Notes under the pieces: generated by a model | Databases searched by the model: none | Told to the model about the DNA's origin: nothing | Seen by the model: only the letters and a program-made list of their open reading frames with translations | Assembly (NCBI GenBank): GCA_947460825.1 | Contig: CANHHA010000001.1 | Span: forward strand, 1 to 64,000 | DNA: 64,000 bases | Source: Flavobacteriales bacterium | GTDB taxonomy: Bacteria; Bacteroidota; Bacteroidia; Flavobacteriales_D; Crocinitomicaceae | Reading direction: 5' to 3' | Program-made: the position numbers and the translations under genes | Shown here: piece after piece, positions 50,901-57,094 of the stretch | Layout of the letters: every line of letters starts with the position of its first letter | How positions within the stretch are numbered: position 1 is the first letter of the stretch

Positions 50901-51726
50901 TACTGGAGCTGCTACATACACTTGGAATAATAACATTCAAAATGGTGTGGCATTCACTCCGATTACAACACAAACATATGCTGTGATTGGTACTGCAGCA
51001 AATGGCTGTACTGATACTGCAACGGTTACCGTTACGGTAAATGCTGCGCCGGATGTCAATGCAGGTATAGATCAAAGTGTATGTGAAGGAGGCTCTGTAA
51101 CCTTAACCGGTGCAGGTGCAGCAACTCTTGCATGGAATAATAACGTTCAAAATGGCGTAGCGTTTACCCCAACAGTCACTCAAACCTATACCTTAACAGG
51201 AACAAATGCGGTAGGATGTTCTGCAACTGACCAAGTAACGGTGACGGTTAACCCAGCACCAATTGTTTCTTTAGGTCAGGATACTGTGGTATGTGAAAAC
51301 AACTTCCCATATCAAATAACAGCTACTGGTACTCCTGGGGCTACCTATTCTTGGGATAACGGCGCTACAGGCAATCCGATTTCTGTTGCTACTGCTGGTG
51401 CTTACACGGTCACGGCAACAAGCAACAACGGATGTGCTTCAACAGATATCATCATTATTGAATCAGACCCTTGCGCAGGAATTATTGAACAAGGAATGAG
51501 TATTATACTTTATCCGAATCCGTTTAATGAAAACGTCCAAATCACTTCCACTGAATCAATCGATGCACAACTTGAGGTGTATGGTTCGGATGGACGAATC
51601 GTTTACGCGGCGCGTATGAACGGACAACACGCTACACTTAGTCTAGCTAACTTGGCACGTGGAAACTACATGGTTAAAATCGTACATAACGGTACAACTC
51701 ATGTAACTAAACTTGTTAAGCAGTAA
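44911..51726 (+). CDS. Giant T9SS-sorted surface protein: seven Ig-like modules, four polyglycine-rich (ALK/LTK GRD-like) modules, PKD/Ig-like modules, C-terminal sorting domain
   Basis: MKNLYKNLGLFSAILAAVVQQLSVSYAQ signal peptide at ATG 44911; repeated PT...CGQTATLTASG...YWYSNAAGTTQVGTGATFTTPxLSxTTTYYV modules; gly-rich modules; YPNPFNENVQITS...GNYMVKIVHNGTTHVTKLVKQ CTD. Confidence 0.93.
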   Translation: MKNLYKNLGLFSAILAAVVQQLSVSYAQCVAPTPTSNNASITCGQSTILTASGGTNYTWYSNALGTNQVGTGATLATPTLSTTTTYYLQNMTGSAANVFNITSLSSVGATYYEHNTYTGDDRGGIAVTQQYCYVTGDQNTARYDMPNLTNPVSYTRRDGIVSDMFGAGTLYTLWNNLTNIDPVGTCTAFTLNAMRTLNNDCSLGNTIIPLSQTIAMGSCNDMAIFNGVGFVVVYTGSGGSPANTFYRIDLPSGTVTQMGTYSLTATLTENWSRWGVAEFDGVNYSVVYVQNSSTISRMNMATGTITVVQSFASLSDMANITYSPWDSRWYYHHEGGSQWGGMDESIGYLTGTHNSVAANACYSPLVPVTVTVNSNITPPTAAPATINCGQTANLTAIGGNGGSYTWYSDPAGTQVLGSGSTFTTPSLGVTTTYYVASTSGQGAGSTFSFSNASATGSNGPAQAQITAAYAGSNLANNVTINTQGIQEWIVPMSGTYQIQANGAQGGGNGGLGARMQGEFSLTQGQKLFIVVGQQGNGPVDANACGGGGGSFVTTGAGSHTTSTALIAAGGGGGQSPQVGNPGLTTNNAGQGENCQPGGTGGNGGADASGCGSGAGGAGGFLSDGASGGSWGSQRGFGFISGAAVGGSSSSGSREGGFGGGAGTHSNNTGGGAGGGYSGGSAAYHGSNFEGGGGGSFNSGTNQVNTQGINSGHGSVIITSMTPMCASAIVPVLVTVNSVGLPTTSNVTVTCGQTATLTASGNGTIYWYSDAQGTTQVGTGATFTTPQLSNNTTYYASLASGVCGGQNVPVTVTVNLPAAPTANGVTVTCGQTAVLTASGGGLNNYVWYSNAAGSNQLGTGATYTTPSMSLSTTYYVSSGIVSNAQPVTFAYTGSSQSYTVPAGVTSLTVDASGAGGGIYPGGVGQAGAGGRMLATIAVTPGQVLNIVVGGAGGNSQYNRSGSGGGGFSGVLNAANNHLVSAGGGGGAAGNESCPQVGNGGAGGASAGTTGSCGLGGAAGTNAAAPAGGTGGTGSIPGAAGTAAGGGIGGATPNDFGTGGGGGGYGVTAAASQYGSCGGNSGAGGFGGGGSGGTGGCGGTQERLSGGGGGGGGYTGGGGGTSTPGCASCGGGGGGGGSNFAIATASNITSTVGGGAASQANGTVIITPLNASCQSALVPVLVTVNSNITQPTALGASIACGQTATLTATGGSGTGYTWYTDSTGSTTLATGANYTTPSLGITTTYYVASTTGAAPGSVYTFTNAGSTGPNGPTQAQVNAAYAATNLANNVTINTQGIQEWVVPQAGTYQIQVNGAQGGGNGGLGARMQGEFSLTQGQKLFIAIGQQGNGPVGVGACGGGGGSFVTTGNATYTSSTSLIIAGGGGGQSPEVGYPGLITTNGGQGEGCQPGGTGGNGGADASGCGSGAGGAGGFLTDGASAGSWGYQRGFGFLSGAAVGGQSGSGAREGGFGGGAGTHENNTGGGAGGGYSGGSAANHGANFEGGGGGSYNIGTSQVNTQGINVGNGSVVITPMTPSCASNLVPVTVTVNPISLPTATGATVGCGQTATLTATGNGTLYWYSNAAGTTQVATGGSFTTPALSATTTYYVSTATGVCAAQNTPVTVTVNGLAAPTVSGNLNFCGNNNATTTLTASGSPSGYSWWSNANGTGYLGNNASFTTPALNTSTTYYVQSSTPQGGSQTFNYAGAIQTFTAPVSGVYTLETWGARGGEGGNCYGQAGKGGYSKGDVVLTAGQTLYIGVGQQGYQSSSLTAFNGGGSGNPAPGDDGYTGGGATHIASATGNLASLSGNQVAVYLVAGGGGGAAGGTCVCQYQGNGGAGGGLVGSSGTCSGNDCGYRPAGTGGTQAAAGTGQTESIVATFGIGASSSTSQNDCIQGGGGGGGWYGGGAGGQAGGGGGGGSGYLNPSLTATQNLDGNSVMPDTLGNNMTGNSGNGIAKISWQGTGCTSAVVPVVVSVGQSPNVSGGNNQNVCAGNNITLSGTGAATYTWNNNIQNGVAFTPITTQTYAVIGTAANGCTDTATVTVTVNAAPDVNAGIDQSVCEGGSVTLTGAGAATLAWNNNVQNGVAFTPTVTQTYTLTGTNAVGCSATDQVTVTVNPAPIVSLGQDTVVCENNFPYQITATGTPGATYSWDNGATGNPISVATAGAYTVTATSNNGCASTDIIIIESDPCAGIIEQGMSIILYPNPFNENVQITSTESIDAQLEVYGSDGRIVYAARMNGQHATLSLANLARGNYMVKIVHNGTTHVTKLVKQ
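46249..47077 (+). repeat. Glycine-rich module A within giant protein (approximate limits)
   Basis: EWIVPMSGTYQIQANGAQGGGNGGLGARMQGEFSLTQGQKLFIVVGQQGNGP...GGGGGS...GSVIITSM. Confidence 0.75.
47566..48405 (+). repeat. Glycine-rich module B within giant protein (approximate limits)
   Basis: SQSYTVPAGVTSLTVDASGAGGGIYPGGVGQAGAGGRMLATIAVTPGQVLNIVVGGAGGN...GTVIITPL. Confidence 0.75.
48220..48242 (+). repeat. (GGC)7 trinucleotide microsatellite encoding polyglycine
   Basis: Seven perfect GGC units plus GG, in frame in module B. Confidence 0.95.
48676..49502 (+). repeat. Glycine-rich module C within giant protein, close paralogue of module A (approximate limits)
   Basis: EWVVPQAGTYQIQVNGAQGGGNGGLGARMQGEFSLTQGQKLFIAIGQQGNGP...GSVVITPM. 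Confidence 0.75.
49999..50790 (+). repeat. Glycine-rich module D within giant protein (approximate limits)
   Basis: IQTFTAPVSGVYTLETWGARGGEGGNCYGQAGKGGYSKGDVVLTAGQTLYIGVGQQG...GGGGGGGSGYLNPSLT...GIAKISW. Confidence 0.75.
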
Positions 51727-51772
51727 ACCTAACCTACTATTGTAGGAAAAAAAGGGGCTTCGGCCCCTTTTT
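51463..51772 (+). repeat. Duplicated 3' cassette copy 1 (end of PKD-like module, T9SS CTD, stop, terminator)
   Basis: Aligned by eye with 55957-56265; about ten scattered base differences. Confidence 0.95.
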
Positions 51773-51775
51773 TTT
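51746..51775 (+). terminator. Intrinsic terminator, GGGGC-TTCG-GCCCC
   Basis: 5-bp GC stem, TTCG tetraloop, A run upstream and T8 downstream. Confidence 0.92.
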
Positions 51776-51894
51776 GCTTAATAAAAACTTAATATATTAT
51801 TCTTCAGAAAGACTGCTAATAAAAATAAATCGATAATACTAAGCTAACAACAAGCTAACCAAGTAAATGGAACTTTGCATCAAATAAAAAAGTG

Positions 51895-54800
51895 ATGAAA
51901 AAGATAATTTTTACGTTGGTTGCAATTATTGGAATATGCTCCAATCAATTTATTAGCCAGAATATACTCGCCGGTTGGAACTACAATACCATAACAGGTG
52001 CGCCAGTATCACCCATAGCAGATCTTGGCTCAGGCACCTCTAGTATTATTGGTTCGTTAGTAGTGGCTAGTGCAGCAACCGGAATGGATCCAATTATTAA
52101 TAACGGCTGCGGTTCACAAAATGGCTCTAATCCAGGAGCATGGGCTTTTACTGCTACCCCTGGACTTAGCAATGAAAGCTCGGGTGTTCAATATATGGCA
52201 TCTACGGTAGGAAGTTCAAATATTTCATTTACGTGGGATCAACGGAGTTCAAATACCGCAACGAATACGATGCGTGTTAAATTCACCACGGATGGTACCA
52301 CATGGAATGATTTTACCATGACTGCTTCAAATACAACATTTTGTAATGGTTCTATAAATGCGAATGGTTGTTTTGAAAACAGCGCGGTTGTTGATCAATA
52401 CAGAAGGGTCTCGCTTGACTTTTCAGCTATTGCTTCAGTTACTAACAACCCTAATTTTGGAATACGAATTTTGGCTGCTCACTATCAGGCTACTGGACAA
52501 TTTCGTCAAACGGGGAATACGTCATTGGTCGCTACGGGAGGAACGTGGAGATTTGATAATGTTAAAATCGAGGGACGGTCTAATATTTCAATTGCAGCGG
52601 CAAGTAATTTTGTTCAATACAATGAAAACATAGGTTTAATAAATGTACCAATTACTGTTTCAAACGCAAATAGTAGTCCAATTGATCTAACCTTTTCTCT
52701 TTCAACGTATTCTGATGCAAGTCCAAACAGTGATTACACATGGACCAATACCTTAACGATTCCAGCCAATACGAATGGGGTTACCAATTTGCCAATAACG
52801 ATCATTGATGACGCACTTGCTGAAAATGCCGAACGAATTATTGTGAAAATCTCTAGTGGATTGAATGCGCTAATTTCAACAACAAATAATCACCAGATCA
52901 TCTTCATTAAAGACAATGATTATCAAGCACCAACTCCAACGAATGAGCTCAATTTAAACCTACTCACCTCCTTCTCTAATGGTGCAACTGGATCAAACTC
53001 AGCTGAGATCGTAAGCTTTGATTCTGATGTTGATCGCTTATATATTGCGAATAGTGTAGCTGGGAAATTAGACATCGTGAACTTTAGCAACCCAGCTTCA
53101 CCTGTTCTAATTAATTCAGTGTCATTATCGGCCTATGGTAATATCAATTCAGTGGTTGCACATGATTCAATTGTTGCATTAGCTATTGAATCTGTTCCCG
53201 CTCAAACAAATGGTAAAGTTGTTTTTATGAATTACAACGGCAATTTTATTAGTCAAGTAACCGTAGGTGCTATGCCAGATATGATCACCTTTAATAAAGA
53301 CTATTCGAAAATATTAACCGCCAATGAAGGAGAACCAGACGCAAGTTATGCGAATGATCCAGAGGGTTCTGTTTCAATAATAGATTTAACACCGGGATAT
53401 GCCAACTTAACGAATGCGAATGTTACAAACATTGGATTTACGGCATATAATGGACAGTCTGCTACGTTGATTGCGCAAGGCATCCGTGTTTTTGCAACTA
53501 GCGCGAGTGTTGCGCAAGATTTTGAACCGGAATATATTGCTATTTCTGATGATAACACAAAGGCTTATGTGACCTTGCAGGAGAATAATGCCATGCTTAC
53601 TATTGATCTTACAACCAATTCAATTACTTCGCTAGTCGCATTAGGATTTGGAGCGTATGATGCAATCAGCGGTAATGCCTTAGATGCATCCGATCAAAGT
53701 GGGGCGGTGCTAATCACAGGAAATATTCCAGTAAAAGCTGCTTACATGCCTGATGCAATTGATTTTTACTCAACCGGTGGAACAGGTTATCTTGTAATGG
53801 CAAACGAAGGGGATTCTCGTGAGTTCGGTTCCGTTATCGACGCAAATAGAATTTCATCAAGCACGTTTAATAATGTGTTAGACGCAACTGCATTTCCAGA
53901 CCAAGCGATTCTTAGAAATAACAAATTCCTTGGAAGATTGTCAGCACTTAAATATAGTGGGGATACCGACGGAGATGGGGATTATGATGAATTACACATA
54001 ATGGGGGGTAGATCTTTCTCTATTAGAAATGCTTCAACTGGTGCAATTGTTTTTGATTCGAAAGCATTGATGGAGCAAATCACTGCTAATCACCCTTCGT
54101 TTGGGGCCATTTTTAATGCATCAAATGCTACTGGAGCTCCGGCACTGAAGAACAGAAGTGACGACAAGGGACCAGAACCTGAAGGAATTAAGATTGCTCA
54201 GATTAATGGAAAAATGTATGCCTTTGTTGCATTAGAGCGAATCGGAGGAGCAATGATGTTTAATGTGACCAACCCAAATAATCCAATTTATGTGGGTTAC
54301 GCAAACAACCGGTCAACTACGCTTTCTGGACCAGACCTTGGTGCTGAAGGGATTATCTATATTTCAGCTGCGCAATCTCCAAATGGAAATGCCATATTAA
54401 TTCTTGCAAACGAAGTTAGTTCCACGCTAAGTATCTATCAAATCAACAGTTGTGCAGAATTATCAGGTGCTCCTATCTCCGCACAGAATAATACGATTTG
54501 CGCTGGACAAAACACATCAATTACCGCGACACCAACGGCAAATGTAAGTTATGAATGGTTGCAAAATAACCTTCCCATTCAGAATGCCAATCAGGTAAAT
54601 CATGCCGCTACAACAGCTGGAACCTACGCACTAAAAGTAACCAATAGTACATTAAACTGTGTAGATACTACCAACTCAATTCAAATAACGGTTAATGCAC
54701 TCCCCGTAGTTTCTGCCGGACAAAACCAATCAGTTTGTACAGGCACTAGTGCAACACTCAACGGTTCTGGTGCTTCAACCTATTCATGGAACAACAATGT

Positions 54801-56220
54801 TACTAACGCTGTAGCGTTTACCCCGGCAGCGACTCAAACCTATACCGTTACAGGTACCGATGCTAATGGATGCCAAAACACAGCGCAAGTTACAGTTACG
54901 GTGAATGCCTTGCCAGTTGTTTCAGCCGGACAAGCACAAACGTTGTGTGCGGGAGCTAGCGCCACACTCAACGGATCTGGAGCTTCTACCTATACATGGA
55001 ATAACAACGTTACCAACGGTGTTGCATTTACTCCTCAAGCAACACAAACATACACTCTTACAGGTACTGATGCTAATGGATGCCAAGATACTTCTCAGGT
55101 TACTGTTACTGTAAATGCCCTACCTGTTGTTTCAGCTGGACAAGCACAAACGTTATGCGCGGGAGCTAGCGCTACACTCAATGGTTCTGGTGCTTCTACT
55201 TACTCATGGACTAACAACGTTACCAACGGTGTTGCATTTACTCCTCTAGCAACACAAACATATACCGTTACAGGTACTGATGCTAACGGATGTCAAAACA
55301 CCGCACAGGTAAACGTTACTGTAAATGCCTTACCTGTTGTTTCTGCAGGACAAAGTCAATCAGTTTGTACAGGCGCAAGTGCAACGCTAAACGGATCTGG
55401 TGCCTCTGCGTATACATGGAATAATAACGTCACCAACGGTGTTGCATTCACTCCTCAAGCAACACAAACGTATACAATTACAGGTACCGATGCTAATGGA
55501 TGTCAAAACACAGCGCAAGTGACGATAACAGTTAATCCACTTCCTACAGTTAATGCTGGGTCTGCCCAGAATGTATGTCCTGGAGTTCAAGTTACCTTAA
55601 CTGCAAGTGGGGCATCAACATATATTTGGGATAACAACATAAGTAACGGTCAAGCCTTCACGCCAAATGCGTCAGGAATATATACCGTAATTGGAACTGA
55701 CCTGAATGGCTGTGATGATACAGCACAAGTTTCAGTAAACATTTACACTGCACCTACAGTGGATCTTGGAAACGACACGGTTGTTTGTGAATACAACTTC
55801 CCATACCAAATCACGGCAACTGGAACACTTGGCTCAACCTATGCTTGGGATAACGGATCAACAGGCAATCCGATTTCTGTAGCTGTTGCTGGGACATATG
55901 CGGTAACCGTAACTGATAATAATGGATGTACTTCAACGGATAATATCATTATCGAGTCAGACCCTTGTGCAGGAATTATGGAACAAGGAATGAGTATTAT
56001 TCTTTATCCGAATCCGTTTAATGAAAACGTTCAAATCACTTCCACTGAATCAATCGATGCACAACTAGAGGTGTATGGTTCAGATGGACGAATCGTTTAC
56101 GCGGCGCGTATGAACGGACAACACGCAACACTTAGTCTAGCTAACTTGGCGCGTGGAAACTACATGGTGAAAATCGTACATAACGGTACAACTCATGTAA
56201 CTAAACTTGTTAAGCAGTAA
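51895..56220 (+). CDS. Choice-of-anchor I-type T9SS-sorted protein with Calx-beta-like region and tandem PKD/Ig-like repeats
   Basis: Signal peptide; AENAERIIVKISSG (Calx-beta-like); LNLLTSFSNGATGSNSAEIVSFDSDVDRLYIANSVAGKLDIVNFSNPASPV...ILTANEGEPDASYANDPEGSVSIID (choice-of-anchor I-like); PKD-like repeats; CTD identical to upstream protein but for one residue in the last ~84. ATG 51895 preferred over GTG 51892. Confidence 0.92.
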   Translation: MKKIIFTLVAIIGICSNQFISQNILAGWNYNTITGAPVSPIADLGSGTSSIIGSLVVASAATGMDPIINNGCGSQNGSNPGAWAFTATPGLSNESSGVQYMASTVGSSNISFTWDQRSSNTATNTMRVKFTTDGTTWNDFTMTASNTTFCNGSINANGCFENSAVVDQYRRVSLDFSAIASVTNNPNFGIRILAAHYQATGQFRQTGNTSLVATGGTWRFDNVKIEGRSNISIAAASNFVQYNENIGLINVPITVSNANSSPIDLTFSLSTYSDASPNSDYTWTNTLTIPANTNGVTNLPITIIDDALAENAERIIVKISSGLNALISTTNNHQIIFIKDNDYQAPTPTNELNLNLLTSFSNGATGSNSAEIVSFDSDVDRLYIANSVAGKLDIVNFSNPASPVLINSVSLSAYGNINSVVAHDSIVALAIESVPAQTNGKVVFMNYNGNFISQVTVGAMPDMITFNKDYSKILTANEGEPDASYANDPEGSVSIIDLTPGYANLTNANVTNIGFTAYNGQSATLIAQGIRVFATSASVAQDFEPEYIAISDDNTKAYVTLQENNAMLTIDLTTNSITSLVALGFGAYDAISGNALDASDQSGAVLITGNIPVKAAYMPDAIDFYSTGGTGYLVMANEGDSREFGSVIDANRISSSTFNNVLDATAFPDQAILRNNKFLGRLSALKYSGDTDGDGDYDELHIMGGRSFSIRNASTGAIVFDSKALMEQITANHPSFGAIFNASNATGAPALKNRSDDKGPEPEGIKIAQINGKMYAFVALERIGGAMMFNVTNPNNPIYVGYANNRSTTLSGPDLGAEGIIYISAAQSPNGNAILILANEVSSTLSIYQINSCAELSGAPISAQNNTICAGQNTSITATPTANVSYEWLQNNLPIQNANQVNHAATTAGTYALKVTNSTLNCVDTTNSIQITVNALPVVSAGQNQSVCTGTSATLNGSGASTYSWNNNVTNAVAFTPAATQTYTVTGTDANGCQNTAQVTVTVNALPVVSAGQAQTLCAGASATLNGSGASTYTWNNNVTNGVAFTPQATQTYTLTGTDANGCQDTSQVTVTVNALPVVSAGQAQTLCAGASATLNGSGASTYSWTNNVTNGVAFTPLATQTYTVTGTDANGCQNTAQVNVTVNALPVVSAGQSQSVCTGASATLNGSGASAYTWNNNVTNGVAFTPQATQTYTITGTDANGCQNTAQVTITVNPLPTVNAGSAQNVCPGVQVTLTASGASTYIWDNNISNGQAFTPNASGIYTVIGTDLNGCDDTAQVSVNIYTAPTVDLGNDTVVCEYNFPYQITATGTLGSTYAWDNGSTGNPISVAVAGTYAVTVTDNNGCTSTDNIIIESDPCAGIMEQGMSIILYPNPFNENVQITSTESIDAQLEVYGSDGRIVYAARMNGQHATLSLANLARGNYMVKIVHNGTTHVTKLVKQ
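54691..55740 (+). repeat. Tandem 210-bp coding repeats (four close copies plus one divergent), 70 aa each
   Basis: VNALPVVSAGQxQxxCxGxSATLNGSGASxYxWxNNVTNxVAFTPxATQTYTxTGTDANGCQxTxQVxxT; units start at 54691, 54901, 55111, 55321 and 55531, exactly 210 bp apart. Confidence 0.95.
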
Positions 56221-56265
56221 ACCTAACCTACTATTGTAAAAAAAAAGGGGCTTCGGCCCCTTTTT
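55957..56265 (+). repeat. Duplicated 3' cassette copy 2
   Basis: See copy 1. Confidence 0.95.
56238..56265 (+). terminator. Intrinsic terminator, GGGGC-TTCG-GCCCC
   Basis: Same hairpin as 51746-51775 with A and T tracts. Confidence 0.92.
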
Positions 56266-56285
56266 CTTTCTCTATAAATTTAAAT

Positions 56286-57011
56286 CTAATGTTTGATTAT
56301 AACTTCACTGTTATCTACTCGGAACCTTGGTCCCCAAATGCCTGGCTCTGTCCCTTTACCTACGGATATAATCATATTGATTTCTGCACCGAGTGGCAAT
56401 CCTAATTTTCTTCGAACGCGCCATTTATCGAATCCCTCCATTGGACAGGTGTGAAATCCTTCTGCGGCTATGGAAAGCATAAAGGTTTGTGCCGCCAACG
56501 CACAGGATTTGTGAACCATAATCCGTTGATCTGTTCGTCCGCCAAAGCGCATAAATGGTTTAAATAATCCGCCAAAAAAACAAACGGAACGTCGAATAAA
56601 GGTATGAATCCCGAACATATCCCTGCCATATAACAAGGGCATTACTTTACCATAGTAGTTCAATCCGTTCTTTTCAATGTTATTGGGTTCACGATCACCG
56701 AGGTGTTTGAGGATTTGCTCTTTATTCCAACGTGCTCTTCGTTTATATAAATCTCTTCGAGTAACAAAAACCACCAGTTCCTTAGCTGAACTGGCAGCAT
56801 TCTGACCTAAGCAAAGCGGAACGAATTCTTGAATAAGATTCTTATCGTGAATCCAATGGAATTCCCATAATTGCATATTACTGCTGTTGGGAGAGAGCAC
56901 TGTGCGCTCAAGGCTTCTTATCATAACCTCTTCAGGAACTTCGATTTCGGGGTCAAATTTCCTATTGGATCTTCGGAATTCTACAATCGACTGAAATACT
57001 TCGCTGTGCAT
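56286..57011 (-). CDS. Nitroreductase family protein
   Basis: IVEFRRSNRKFDPEIEVPEEVMIRSLERTVLSPNSSNMQLWEFHWI; AAQTFMLSIAAEGFHTCPMEGFDKWRVRRKLGLPLGAEINMIISVG. Start at ATG 57011; the 57029 TTG lies within a TATTTTTG element. Confidence 0.88.
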   Translation of the reverse strand: MHSEVFQSIVEFRRSNRKFDPEIEVPEEVMIRSLERTVLSPNSSNMQLWEFHWIHDKNLIQEFVPLCLGQNAASSAKELVVFVTRRDLYKRRARWNKEQILKHLGDREPNNIEKNGLNYYGKVMPLLYGRDMFGIHTFIRRSVCFFGGLFKPFMRFGGRTDQRIMVHKSCALAAQTFMLSIAAEGFHTCPMEGFDKWRVRRKLGLPLGAEINMIISVGKGTEPGIWGPRFRVDNSEVIIKH

Positions 57012-57026
57012 GATATAAAATTTTGA

Positions 57027-57034
57027 CAAAAATA
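57027..57034 (-). promoter_or_regulatory. Putative -7 element (TATTTTTG) upstream of nitroreductase gene
   Basis: Exact TAnnTTTG match on the minus strand, 15 nt upstream of ATG 57011. Confidence 0.45.
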
Positions 57035-57094
57035 GGCCTAATCTGGCATTTCCAGTAAACTGATGTATTTTTTTTGGTGGCGGTTAAGTTAATA

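Noticed and set aside
54691-55740. CRISPR-like periodicity
   Set aside because: Period is 210 bp, fully coding and in frame; it is a PKD/Ig-like domain repeat, not a repeat-spacer array.
51746-56265. Mobile element flanked by direct repeats, since the 310-bp cassette brackets the second giant gene
   Set aside because: No transposase, no terminal inverted repeats, and the repeats are the functional 3' ends of two genes; duplication or gene conversion is simpler.
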